Below are positions 44,552-55,856 of a stretch of 64,000 nucleotides of DNA, piece after piece. The notes below the pieces were generated by a model. That model made no database searches and was not told where the DNA came from. It worked only from the letters and a program-made list of their open reading frames with translations. Each line of letters begins with the position of its first letter. Position 1 is the first letter of the stretch. The position numbers and the translations under genes are program-made. The stretch spans positions 97,566,929-97,630,928 of the forward strand of contig CM066314.1 of NCBI GenBank assembly GCA_033807775.1. Direction: 5' to 3'. The DNA is from Saussurea involucrata (lineage: Eukaryota; Streptophyta; Magnoliopsida; Asterales; Asteraceae).

Positions 44552-47500
44552 GGATTGGTTAGCCGAAAAGCAGGCTAACATAGTTTGTGATAAGAAGTTA
44601 ATAAATGTTGTATTACCTGAGAGGGGACCGGTAGTGATTTATGGTGATCGTAGAAATCATCAGTCTTGTCTTATATCTATGATAAAAGCCCGTAAATGTG
44701 TTAATAAAGGTTGCTCGAGTTACTTAGCTTATGTGATAGATATTAAGCCAGAAAAGAATAAGTTGGAAGATATTCCTATTGTTAGTGAATTTCCAGAAGT
44801 ATTCCCTGAAGACTTGAATAGTCTTCCGCCCGCTAGACAAGTAGAGTTTGGTATAGATCTGATTCCTGGAGCCGCTCCTATAGCCCGTACACCGTATCGT
44901 TTAGCGCCGCCAGAAATGAAAGAAATGATGACGCAACTGCAAGATCTTTCCGATAAGGGATTCATCAGACCCAGTTCTTCGCCGTGGGGTGCACCAGTTT
45001 TGTTTGTGAAAAAGAAGGATGGTTCGATGAGAATGTGTATTGACTACCGGGAACTAAATAAGCGCACGATCAAGAACAAATATCCGCTTCCCAGAAATGA
45101 TGACCTCTTCGATCAATTAGTTGGAGCTTGTTATTTCTCCAAGATTGATCTAAGATCTGGTTATCATCAGCTGAAGGTTAAAGAAGAAGACGTTCTGAAA
45201 ACTGCTTTTCGCACAAGGTATGGTCATTTTGAATTCTTAGTGATGCCGTTTGGACTGACGAACGCTCCAGCTGCCTTTATGGATTTAATGAATCGGGTAT
45301 GTAAGCCGTATCTCGATAAATTTGTTATTGTATTTATCGATGATATACTTATCTATTCCCGATCCAAAGAGGAGCACGCGCAACATCTTCGTTTGATTCT
45401 GGAGTTATTGAAGAAAGAAAAGTTGTATGCTAAATTTTTGAAATGTGAATTCTGGCTACGAGAAGTTCAGTTTATGGGGCATGTATTTTCCGAGAAAGGC
45501 ATTCAAGTGGATCCGATGAAAGTGGAAGCGATTGAAAAATGGGAACCGCCGAGAATGCCAACCGAAGTACGTAGTTTTCTGGGTTTAGCCGGCTATTATC
45601 AAAAGTTTATAAAAGACTTCTCTCGTATCGCGACGCCTTTGACTAAGCTGACTCGAAAGAATCTGAAGTTTGAATGGAAAGCAGAACAGGATGAAGCATT
45701 CAGGGTATTGAAAGAGAAACTTTGCAGTGCGCCTATTTTGTCACTACCGGAAGGTTCCGAAGACTTTGTTGTTTACAGTGATGCTTCCAAACTGGGATTG
45801 GGATGTGTACTTATGCAGCGTGGAAAGGTTATTGCTTATGCTTCTCGTCAGTTAAAAGATCATGAAAGACAGTATCCTACACACGACATGGAACTGGCAG
45901 CAGTTGTATTCGCGTTGAAGATTTGGAGACATTATCTTTACGGCTCTAAATGTCAAATTTATACCGATCATAAGAGTCTCCAACATCTTTTTTATCAGAA
46001 GGAATTAAACATGAGGCAAAGAAGATGGCTGGAATTGGTGAGTGATTATGACTGTGAAATCCTTTATCATCCGGGAAAGGCGAACGTGGTAGCTGATGCG
46101 CTGAGTCGTCAAGAAAGAAGTGGAACAATAAAAACTATTGCACTACGAACTGAGCTTCTACCTAACATCTTCGACGAAATGAAGAAGTGTCAAGTAGAAG
46201 CCTATCAGGAAGAATATTTGAAATCAGAACGGTTAGTGGGGTTATCAGCATTGCTAGTAAAAGATGATCGTGGGTTGTTGTGTTTGGGAAATAGAATCTG
46301 GGTGCCTCGTTTGGGTGGTTTACGTGATCGTGTACTACAAGAAGCTCATCAATCACGATTCTCTTTTCATCCAGGTACGAATAAGATGTACAAAGACCTA
46401 AAACAATTCTATTGGTGGCCGGGAATAAAAAAAAGTATTGCTCAACATGTGGAAGGTTGTACTACCTGTAAGAAGGTAAAGATTGAACATCAAAAGCCGT
46501 TTGGTCAGTTACAACGATTAGAAATACCGATGTGGAAATGGGATCAGATAACTACAGATTTCATCACAAAGCTACCAAGGACTCCGAAGGGATTTGATTC
46601 TATTTGGGTGATAGTCGTCAGGTTGACGAATTCTGCACACTTTTTACCGATAAAGGAAACTGATTCATTGGAACGATTAGCTAAATTGTACATTGACGAA
46701 ATAGTAACTCGACATGGAGTTCCAATCTCTATCATTTCTGATCGTGATAGTCGTTTTACTTCAAGATTCTGGAGAAGTTTTCAAAAGGAAATGGGGACGC
46801 AGATAAAGTTAAGCACAACGTATCATTCTCAAACTGACGGTCAGAGTGAACGAAAGATTCAGACATTAGAAGATATGCTCCGGGCTTGCATTGTTGACTT
46901 TGGGGGATCGTGGGATAAGCATTTACCATTGATCGAATTTCCTTACAATAACAGTTATCATTCCAGCATTCAAGCGGCACCATTTGAAGTTTTGTATGGT
47001 AGAAAATGTCGAACTCCTTTGTGTTGTAACGAAGTGGGAGAGAAACAGCCAGCGGGGCCAGATATAGTTCAGTTAACCGCGGATAAAATTACTCAGATTC
47101 GGGAAAGATTGAAAGTGGCTCAAGACAGACAGAAAAGCTACGCCGACCGACGCCGAAAGCCGTTAGAGTTCCAAGTTGGAGATTTTGTAATGTTAAAAGT
47201 CTCTCCTTGGAAAGGAGTTATTTGATTTGGGAAGAAGGGTAAACTTAGTCCGAGGTACATTGGGCCGTTTGCAATTACAGAAAGGATCGGTGAAGTAGAA
47301 TACAAGTTGGATCTTCCGTCAGAGTTAAGCAGGATTCACAACGCGTTTCATGTATCGAATTTTAGAAAGTGTCTAGTTACGCCAGATCAGGCAGTATCTC
47401 TACCTGATATACAGGTTGATGAAAAGCTGAATTATGTAGAAGAACCAGAAGCCATTGTGGACCGTAAAGTTAAAGTTTTGCGGAATAAAGAAATCAGACA

Positions 47501-47594
47501 AGTAAAAGTACAGTGGCGACATCACAAAGGACAGGATGCTATATGGGAATCGGAAGCAGAGATGAGAACTAAATACCCGTATCTTTTTGCCTAA
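44552..47594 (+). pseudogene. Tekay-B RT, RNase H, integrase and chromodomain-like tail
   Basis: The protease-pol frame resumes after LARD-D and is open to a TGA at 47223-47225, which by context replaces an Arg codon (CGA to TGA), then open again to the TAA at 47592-47594. RT: YPLPRNDDLFDQLVGACYFS, MPFGLTNAPAAFMDLMN, catalytic VFIDDILIYS. RNase H: VVYSDASKLGLG and the later DHKSLQHLF. Integrase: zinc-binding HPGTNKMYKDLKQFYWWPG...CTTCKK, core TDFITKLP, SDRDSRFTS and HSQTDGQSER. C-terminal GPFAITERIGEVEYKLDLP and VKVQWRHHKGQDAIWESE, a Tekay-type chromodomain-like end. Only one nonsense change and the LARD-D insertion disable this pol. Confidence 0.92.
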
Positions 47595-47616
47595 ACCGAA
47601 TTCCAGGACGGAATTC

Positions 47617-47632
47617 TTTTAGGGGGAGATGA
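47617..47632 (+). other. Tekay-B polypurine tract
   Basis: CTTTTAGGGGGAGATGA-type sequence directly before the 3' LTR at 47633. Confidence 0.85.
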
Positions 47633-48782
47633 TGTAATACCCCGGGTAAGTTCGTTAGTTAAAGTCTATGTCCGTTAAATTTATTTAACTTTAAAATAGG
47701 ACGATTAGGGTAAGTTTGGGTCAATTTATAAGTTTAGGGTGTTATGGTGATTAGTGAATAGTATAAGGGCTAAAATGGAAAAGTTGGTTTGATATACACC
47801 ATTTAGATTCAGATATTTTCACAAAAACAGAAATCATTTCAGTGTGTGTGTGCGTGTGTTTTGGGAAGAAAGAAGAAGAAAAAGAAGCAAAGTTAGGGAT
47901 TCAATTTTGGAATAATTGGAAGTGAAATTAAGGTATGTCTCTGTTATGTTTTATGTTTGTAATCAAGAGTACTACGTTTCTGTCGGATTAGATTTACCAA
48001 TTTCTCTAAAAGGATGAGTTGATTGATTCTGGGTTGAAAAAAAGAATCGACTGTGTTCAGGGGTTTCCGGACGAGTTGCTAGTGTCCGGTTGATTTGGGT
48101 ATCCGGAAACCCTTGTGCAGAGGTGTCCGGACGAGGTGAGTTTGTTGATCCAAACCCTCAGTGATTTGATAATGACCCTTTCTTATATACTTAGTGAAAA
48201 TTGTAAGTAAACAATATGTATCAGAGTTTCACTATCGCTAATAAGTACTAAGATCTTACAGTACCGTTGATAGGAACTCTCGCTCTTTAGATTAAACATT
48301 CAGCGAAACTGTTCACCATAAATGCTCTGAGTCTGTTCAGTCATTATGATGATCGCTGATAAGTTAGTTGTTTACTTATGATCCCTGAAGACAAGTTTCA
48401 CGTCAACAAAGGTTCTACGCTGATGTCGAAGATCAAGCTCAAGAACCAGCGACAAGTCTCCTAATGAACTGATGCGGATCAGCGAAGACTCAGATTTGTC
48501 CACTCAACGTGAAGTATCAAGTACAAGACTTCAGCTATCGCTGAACTTTATCATTCGCTGAATAGATAATGATAAATGCTCTGAATCAACGAAAGCTGAT
48601 CATGAAGTCCTCCGTACAAAGTACTTTTGTCTTAACCACCCTTGCACGACTCCGTACGAAATGACAGAAAAGAACCTCCGACTATCTGAAATCGTATAAC
48701 CACTCTGATACTACATTGTTCATCCATGCGGCTACTAAGGTTGTCAACAAAGGTCAATGACATGCAACCAACCAGCTGATGA

Positions 48783-48830
48783 CACGTGTAAAGTGTATAC
48801 TGACCTACATTTAATGCATGCAGTATATAA
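48783..48830 (+). promoter_or_regulatory. G-box and TATA box in Sire-C LTR
   Basis: CACGTG at 48783-48788 and TATATAA at 48824-48830. The 3' LTR has the same pair at 60733-60738 and 60774-60780. Confidence 0.6.
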
Positions 48831-49066
48831 AGAGATGAACCCACTTCATTTGAAGTAACTTGCTAACTCTGGACAAGTTCAATCTCTTATCTCAAGATAG
48901 GTTATTATTAGTAATTTCCTTATCTCTCTTAGTGCAAGAAACCTTAGTGTTCCAACTTGTTTAGATTTAGGTTTATCCTTAATCTTGTTTCCGCAAAAAG
49001 CTGTAAATTGTTAATGATTTATCAATAAACAATTTAGAAAAGTAAAATCTGTGTGTTTGTATTCAA

Positions 49067-49081
49067 CCCCCCCCCCCCCCC
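49067..49081 (+). repeat. C15 homopolymer in Sire-C LTR
   Basis: Fifteen C in a row; the 3' LTR has twelve (61017-61028). The difference accounts exactly for the 3-bp LTR length difference. Confidence 0.9.
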
Positions 49082-49117
49082 TTCTACAAACTTGTATAGG
49101 CCTTCGGGACCAACAAG

Positions 49118-49129
49118 TGGTATCAGAGC
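49118..49129 (+). other. Sire-C primer-binding site
   Basis: TGGTATCAGAGC, two bases after the 5' LTR. Confidence 0.92.
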
Positions 49130-49195
49130 GGATTTGTTTAATCTCATAAACAAGATCTAATTTAAGATATTTCTCTTCCTTGCTATTATCTGAAA

Positions 49196-51612
49196 ATGGC
49201 CACCAACACAAACACAAACTATATAGACAATGGTTCTCTTGCAAAACCCCCTAGATTTTCCAAAGATAACTTCAACTTATGGAAAAATAGGATGACACTC
49301 TTCTTAGAAGGTGTAGACCCTACTATGCCTTACTATCTAGAGAATGGTCCATTCATCCCTGTAAGAATTGATGTTGTAGTTCCAGCCGCTGAGAATAGAC
49401 CTGCTATTCAAGAAAGGCTGGTCCCTAAGGAAATCTTTCAGTGAACCGACGAAGATAAGAAGAGAGTGGCTATAGATACAAAAGCCAGATCCATACTATC
49501 CATGGCCCTTCCTGACGAAGTCTACCATTCCGTCATGAATCTGAAAACATCAAAAGCCATGTGGGACACAATATGTGTTCAGTATGAAGGAACGTCTGAA
49601 GTCCAGGACTCAAGAAAGATCAACCTGGTAAGACAATACGAAAGCTTCACTTCTGGTAAGAATGAATCTCTCTCTGAAGTTCACCAACGTTTTAATTGTT
49701 TAATTATAGATCTGAAAACTGTTGGTAAGGAATATTCTAACTTTGAAGTGCTGACAAAGTTTCTAGAATGTTTACCTGAAAGCTGGGACAATTATTCTAT
49801 GTGTCTCAAGCTGTCAACGGATCTAAAATCAATGACCCTTTCAACCCTATATGGCACGTTGCTGAATCATGAGCAATCGAGCCATCTTAAGAAGAATCTT
49901 GTAAAAGATTCCAAAAGCACCCCTGTTGCTTTAATCTCAGAGGAACCTTCTACTCAGCGACCCTCGGTCACAATCACTGAGTTAGAAAGTAACTCTGAAA
50001 GGTCATCAAATTCTGATTCTTCAGATGATGATGAATCTTTGGCTCTCCTAACTAAAAAGTTCAGGAGATTTGCCAAAAAGAAAATGTTTAGAAAAAACAA
50101 ACCTCTTTCCATAACTGACAAGCCCAGATCATCAGTTTTTGTTGATAAGACTACTGCTACTTGTTTTAACTGCGAAAAGACAGGACATTTCGCTAACGAG
50201 TGCAGGTCTAAGAAAGTTTCTAGACCCTCAGCTTTTACAAAGAAATCCTTTGTTCCAAGGAATAAAGATGACAAATATTCAAAGCTGAAAGAAAAATATG
50301 CTAAGCTGAAAAGCTTTAAGAAGAAGAATAAAGGCCTGATGGCTGACTATGATTGGGCTACTTCTGATGAAGAAGCATCATCATCTGACTCTGAAGATGA
50401 TGAAGCAAATCTATGTCTCATGGCCAAGATTGAAGAAGAGGAAGAAAGTTCAGACATTCCCTCCACTTCAACCTCTGCTATTCAGGTATCACCTTCTTTC
50501 TTTACCAATATTGCAAATATTGATGAAGCTGATAGTCTCCGTAAGATCGATCTATTGACTAGAAGTTTATACGAAGCCATGAACGGCAAAACTGTGGTTG
50601 AAAACCAAAACCTCGATCTCGCTGAAAAGCTTAAAAACTGCCACCTTCAAATAGAAAAGCTTTCTAAAATTGAAGAAGACTTTAAAGATCAAGTATATTT
50701 AAATCAGCTAGTCAAAATCGAACGAGCGGAAGCTATTGCTGCATTAAAAGCTGAAAAAGCTACCGTTGAAGGATGGTGTAATTCTTCAACAAAGATCACT
50801 GAGATAATAAAGTCTCACATTCCCCTAAGTGATAAACGTGGTCTGGGTTACAAATATGATACTCCAAAACCAACCACTGAGCGTTCAATGCTTAAATTTG
50901 GAACGTTCGTATCCTCAGTCGCTGATACTTCATCTTCTCAGTGCTCATCGTCCATTACACCAATCCCTGAGGAAACTCCTACCTCCTCAAAAGGCAAGGA
51001 GAAAATGGTTTATTCAAAACCTACCTCTGTCTCTAAAGACAAAGGTAAAGGAATTGTTATTTACCAAAATCCTCAGAAGGGTACCTTAGTACCAAAGCTG
51101 AATGCTTCTAAAGCTTCAGTGACTCATCCCTCTGAATCAAGGAAGCAGATCTCTGGATCTATTCAGCGATCTACTCCTAAACTCAGAGTGGATGTCCTTG
51201 GTAAGAAATCTAAAGAACTGAATGTTCGTCCCATTTCTAAAGCCAATAGTTACTTGGTGCTGGCATTTCTAATTTGAAATCAAAAGCTCAGCATTCAAAT
51301 GGTCCTAGAACTATTTTTAGTTATAGGAAATGTTATCACTGTGGACTTACCGATCATATTTCTAGTAAGTGCCCCATAGCCACCAAAGCTGAAAAGATAG
51401 CTAAGGTGAAGATTGCCCCCAAGGCAAAGAAGACCAACCCTGGTGCAAATCAGGTCAAGATAAATCCTACCACTGAGGTTAAGAAATTAACTAAAGTGAA
51501 GAAAGACAAAGCTGAATCTTCAAATGCTGCAAAGACTGTTGAATCTTCCATTCCAACTACTTCCACTGACAAACGTGTATACATGATGAAGTGGGTACCC
51601 AAGAAAAACTAA
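49196..51612 (+). pseudogene. Sire-C Gag
   Basis: ATG at 49196 (MATNTNTNYIDNGSLAKPP). The capsid part has FNLWKNRMTLFLEG and VHQRFNCLIIDLKTVGKEYS. A TGA at 49442-49444 replaces an expected Trp codon. The first zinc knuckle is CFNCEKTGHFANEC (about 50164-50205). Then come acidic Ser-rich and coiled-coil segments, DKRGLGYKYDTPKP, and, after a frameshift near 51270, a second knuckle CYHCGLTDHISSKC and KWVPKKN at the TAA (51610-51612). Two knuckles and a long coiled-coil C-terminus are typical of Sirevirus Gag. The C-terminal half is what NA-A, NA-G and NA-E resemble. Gag and pol are in the same frame, separated by this one stop. Confidence 0.88.
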
Positions 51613-54600
51613 TCTTCCTTTGTATTGCAGGTTAAGAAGGGTATCTGGTATCTCGATAGCGGATGCTCTAAACACATGACTGGAAAGAAAAGCCTGCTCG
51701 CTGAATACAAGGAAGAGAAGGGTCCCTCTGTGACTTTCGGTGGAAATGGAAAAGGACATAGTCGAGGGTATGGTGTACTTTCAAATGGTACAACCTCCTT
51801 CAGAAGAGTCGCATATGTTGAAGGGCTGAAGCACAATCTTCTAAGCATCAGTCAGCTTTGCGACATGGATAACAAAGTAATCTTTACTAAGGAATCCTGC
51901 TTTGTCGCTGACAAAAAGGAGAAGATAGCTCTCAGTGGTTATCGTTTGGAAAATTTTTATGTAATAAACATGGACTCAACAACCACTGAGAACTCCTGTT
52001 TCTTCTCAAAGGCCTCATCTGATGTCAACTGGCTATGGCATAAGAGGCTATCTCATCTAAATTTCAAGACACTGAACACTCTTTCTTCAAAAGAGTTAGT
52101 CACTGGTCTACCTCAGCATTCATACGTCAAAGAGTCTTTATGTTCAGCGTGTGAAAAAGGGAAGCAGACCAAAGCAAGCTTTAAGTCAAAACAAGTTTCT
52201 TCAGTGTCATCTCCTCTACAACTACTCCATATGGATTTGTTTGGCCCTGTTAACAAATAATCCGTCGCTGGAAAGAAATATACGCTGGTCATAGTTGATG
52301 AATTCTCTCGCTTCACTTGGGTAATGTTTCTCCGTTCTAAGAGTGACACCCCTGAAGAACTCATCACCTTTGTTCGGAAGATGGAAACCCTGAACAACCT
52401 GACCGTTCGCTCAATAAGGAGTGATCATGGGACTGAATTCAAAATCAGTTCTCTTGATTCCTTCCTTGAGAGTAAGGGTATTTCTCACAACCTTTCTTCA
52501 GTGAGAACACCGCAACAAAATGGAGTCGCTGAAAGAAGAAATAGAACAATTATTGAAGCTGCACGTTCAATGCTCAGCGATTCTCACCTGCCTACTCAGT
52601 TTTGGGCAGAAGCTGTCAACACTGCTTGTTTTACGCAAAACAGGTCGCTGATAGTCAAAAGATTCAATAAAACAGCCTATGAACTCTTTCATGGGAGAAA
52701 GCCTTCAATCAGCTTTCTTCACATCTTTGGATGTCAGTGTTTCATACTGAACAACAGAGATGCTCTTGGAAAGTTTGATCCTAAGGCTGATGATGGAATC
52801 TTTCTTGGATACTCCTCAGTTTCCAAAGCCTTCAGAGTCTTCAATCGTAGAAGACAAACTGTAGAAGAAACTATTCACGTCACGTTTGACGAATCTCGTT
52901 CAGCGAACTCTAAACCGTCCGCTGATACTGAATAACTGAATTAATGGATGTTTTCTCATCTTGGTGATTCAGAAGATATCCCCACTTCTCATGCTCATCC
53001 AGTAGAAGATGATAGTCCTCCTATCATTCCAAATATGCAGAATAGTGAAGCTGAAACTTCTTGGGTCTCAGCTGTTCCTATAAACACTATACCTAACGCT
53101 GAACCAAATGTCTCAGACATTCCATCTACTTCTCAGCAATCAGTGAATATAATGACAACTGCATCCATTCCTCTCTTGGCTGATACTCCCGACGTCGCTG
53201 AAGCTTCATCTTCAGCTCCTCCAGTTCAAGTTGAGTCAGCGTCTCACGCTCCGGCTCAGCGATGGACTATAAATCACCCAATTGATCAAATTCTTGGTGA
53301 TCCAAACGCTGGGATTCAGACTCGACGGAGTGCAGGTAATATTTGTTTATTTGTAAATTTAATTTCACTAACTGAACCAAAGAAAGTAGATGACGCCCTC
53401 AAAGATCCAAACTGGGTCAGCGCCATGCAAGAAGAGCTGACTAAATTCGAAAGAAACAAAGTTTGGAAACTTGTTCAGAGACCAACTGATAAAACAGTGA
53501 TAGGCACTAAATGGGTCTATCGAAATAAGTTGGACGAACATGGTACTGTAACCCGCAACAAAGCTCGACTTGTTGCTCAGGGATACAGACAAGAGGAAGG
53601 TATAGATTATGACGAAACATTTGCTCCAGTAGCAAGACTTGAATCTATTCGTCTATTCTTAGCATATGCTGTACACAAAAACTTCAAAGTACATCAGATG
53701 GATGTTAAGTCAGCGTTTCTAAATGGAAAGCTGAATGAAGAAGTGTATGTGGAACAACCTCCAGGATTCTCAGATTCTAAGCGTCCAGATTATGTTTATA
53801 AACTGGATAAGGCACTTTATGGCTTGAAGCAAGCTCCACGTGCATGGTATGACACTCTTTCCACTTATCTCCATATTGAAAAATTTGAGCGAGGTAAGAT
53901 TGACAACACTCTATTTTTAGAAAAGTGAAAGGTCATATCATTCTAGTTCAAATATATGTTGATGACATTATATTTGGTTCTACTAACCCTGAGCTTTGTA
54001 CTCGTTTCGCTGATAGAATGAAAGATGAGTATAAAATGAGCATGATGGGTGAACTAACATATTTCCTTGGTCTTCAGATTAAGCAAACTGAAAAAGGAAC
54101 TTTTATTAATCAGGGAAAGTATGTTAAAGATATGCTGAAGAAATTCAACTTAACTGAAAGTTCAGCTATGAAAACCCCTATGGCACCACCGCTGACACTT
54201 GATAAGGACACTAAGGGTGTTCATGTCAATGTCACGCTGTACCGTGGGATGATCGGCTCACTATTGTATCTTATAGCTAGCCGACCCGATATTATGTTTG
54301 CAACATGCTTGTGTGCACGATATCAAGCTGAACCCAAGATATCTCATATGAAAGCTGTAAAGCGAATTTTTCGATATATTAAGGGTACAGCGAATCTAGG
54401 TTTTTGGTATCCCAAAGATTCAGGATTCGATCTAACCGCCTATTCAGATAGTGATTTTGCAGGCTGCAAATTGGATAGTAAAAGCACCACAGGAGGATGT
54501 CAGCTCCTGGGTGGAAAGCTGGTAAGTTGGACAAGTAAAAAGCAAAACTCAGTGTCCACTTCCACAGCTGAAGCTGAATATGTAGCTGGTGGAAGCTGTT

Positions 54601-54902
54601 GTTCTCAAGTCTTGTGGATGAGAAATCAGCTACTAGACTATGATCTTCAGCTCTCCAAAACTCCAATCTATTGCGACAGCACAAGTGCCATCGCTATAGC
54701 AAACAATCCAGTACTACATTCAAAGACCAAACATATAGAAATAAGATATCATTTTATCAGAGATCATGTGATGAATGGTGATATAGAACTTCATTTTATC
54801 CCAACTGATTATCAGTTAGCTGATTTATTTACCAAACCTCTTGATGAGACAAGATTCAACTTTCTCATCAGCGAGCTTGGAATGCTGAACTTTGAAGGAT
54901 AA
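51613..54902 (+). pseudogene. Sire-C Pol: protease, integrase, RT, RNase H
   Basis: Follows the gag stop in frame. Protease: GIWYLDSGCSKHMTG (catalytic Asp in DSG). GAG-pre-integrase: WLWHKRLSHLNF and CSACEKGKQTKASF. Integrase core: MDLFGP, RSDHGTEF, TPQQNGVAERRNR. Linker 52860-53300. RT: GTKWVYRNKLDE, FLNGKLNEEVYVEQPPGF, and, after a frameshift at 53926, catalytic YVDDIIFGSTNP. RNase H: WTSKKQNSVSTSTAEAEY and LADLFTKPLDE. Stops at 52258, 52933 and 52942. The natural TAA is at 54900-54902. Nearly complete but inactivated. Confidence 0.92.
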
Positions 54903-55292
54903 AATCTTCAGCGGTTCACATTGATCAGCGATAGGATAAAATCAACTTGTATAACCCATTCTATCATCTTCTCTCTGAATAAACTTGATTCACTGATATC
55001 AAGGTATAATTCTCTCTCTGACAAACGCATGAAAATGCAAGATTTCAAAACAGAATGCATCGTTGAATATCTCTTCGTTAACAGCGATATTTTGAAATTT
55101 CTTAAAACCTTCACTGATATTTCTATTCAGTGCCTCATGTTTTCAAAAGTATCCCTGAGTTTTTCAAAAACTCAGAGATAACCAAGAATATGAAAGGACA
55201 GTTGTGACGTCATTACAACGGATAAACCCTGGCACGTTCTTCTTTCTGACACACGTTTGCACGTTTCGTTTACTCGTCAATCAAATGCAAAC
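54903..55292 (+). other. Sire-C spacer after pol
   Basis: No coding potential beyond a chance 86-codon frame. It contains CGCTGA-type words and leads into the promoter-like region of the env-like gene. Confidence 0.6.
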
Positions 55293-55360
55293 ACGTGTCC
55301 GTGTCATGATGAAAATCTTTTCCCGCTCAAGATTTTCTCTTTCTAAAATCTCTATATAAA
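55292..55360 (+). promoter_or_regulatory. G-box and TATA box before Sire-C env-like gene
   Basis: CACGTG at 55292-55297 and TATATAAA at 55353-55360, about 60 bp apart and some 500 bp before the env-like ATG. The arrangement repeats that of the LTR promoter but the flanking sequence is different. It suggests separate transcription of the env-like ORF. Confidence 0.5.
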
Positions 55361-55492
55361 CAAATTCTTTGTTTATATTTTTTTTTCTTTTACGCGATCT
55401 TCATCTTCCTCTGCAAGAAAGAATTCACTGTTGCATTTGTGATTTTCAAAAACTTCAAGAACTGTTCATCATCTTCTTCATCAAACATCAAG

Positions 55493-55852
55493 GTTAATAT
55501 GTTCTTATTATTTACCGAATGCAAATAACTTGTTTCTTAAAAATGAAATCATTTTCTTTCATGGTTTTATGAACACAATCATTTCATGGTTGTTCTTCAA
55601 GTTTAAATGCAAAAATCTTAAACTTGTTCTTCACACGTTCGTTTTTCAAGAATCTATTTCTTCATAGAAAACTGGATAACAAGAATAAATGGGTTTTATA
55701 TTTCATTTCTTAAAATCAAGAAAAACCCTAATCTTCATTAAGACATTTGTGTCTAAATGAAATGGATAAAATTTGAACCATCTTAATGGAAATTCTTTCC
55801 ACATTAAGATTATTCTTATTTGTTAACATCTTTGGTTGAACTGATAATACAG
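55493..55852 (+). other. Putative 5'-leader intron of Sire-C env-like gene
   Basis: Donor-like AAG|GTTAAT at 55493 and acceptor ATAATACAG at 55852, four bases before the ATG at 55857. The 360 bp between are T-rich, with a CTGAT branch-point-like motif near 55841. Alternatively the acceptor alone is used, joined to a donor near the 5' LTR, as for retroviral env mRNAs. Confidence 0.5.
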
Positions 55853-55856
55853 AGAA

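Larger units (their letters stand above)
48143..49115 (+). repeat. Sire-C 5' LTR
   Basis: 973 bp, TGTTGATCCA...GGGACCAACA. Includes six CGCTGA/TCAGCG words in its first 430 bp. Confidence 0.93.

Noticed and set aside
49051..49110. C15 run as a possible assembly gap or linker.
   Set aside because: The same run occurs in both LTRs at the same place with flanking sequence intact, so it is part of the element.
51201..51630. Donor-like GTAAGAAA at 51201 as partner of the gag-pol acceptor in Sire-C.
   Set aside because: Splicing these two would join phase 1 to phase 0 and break the pol frame, so this pair does not support the splice hypothesis.
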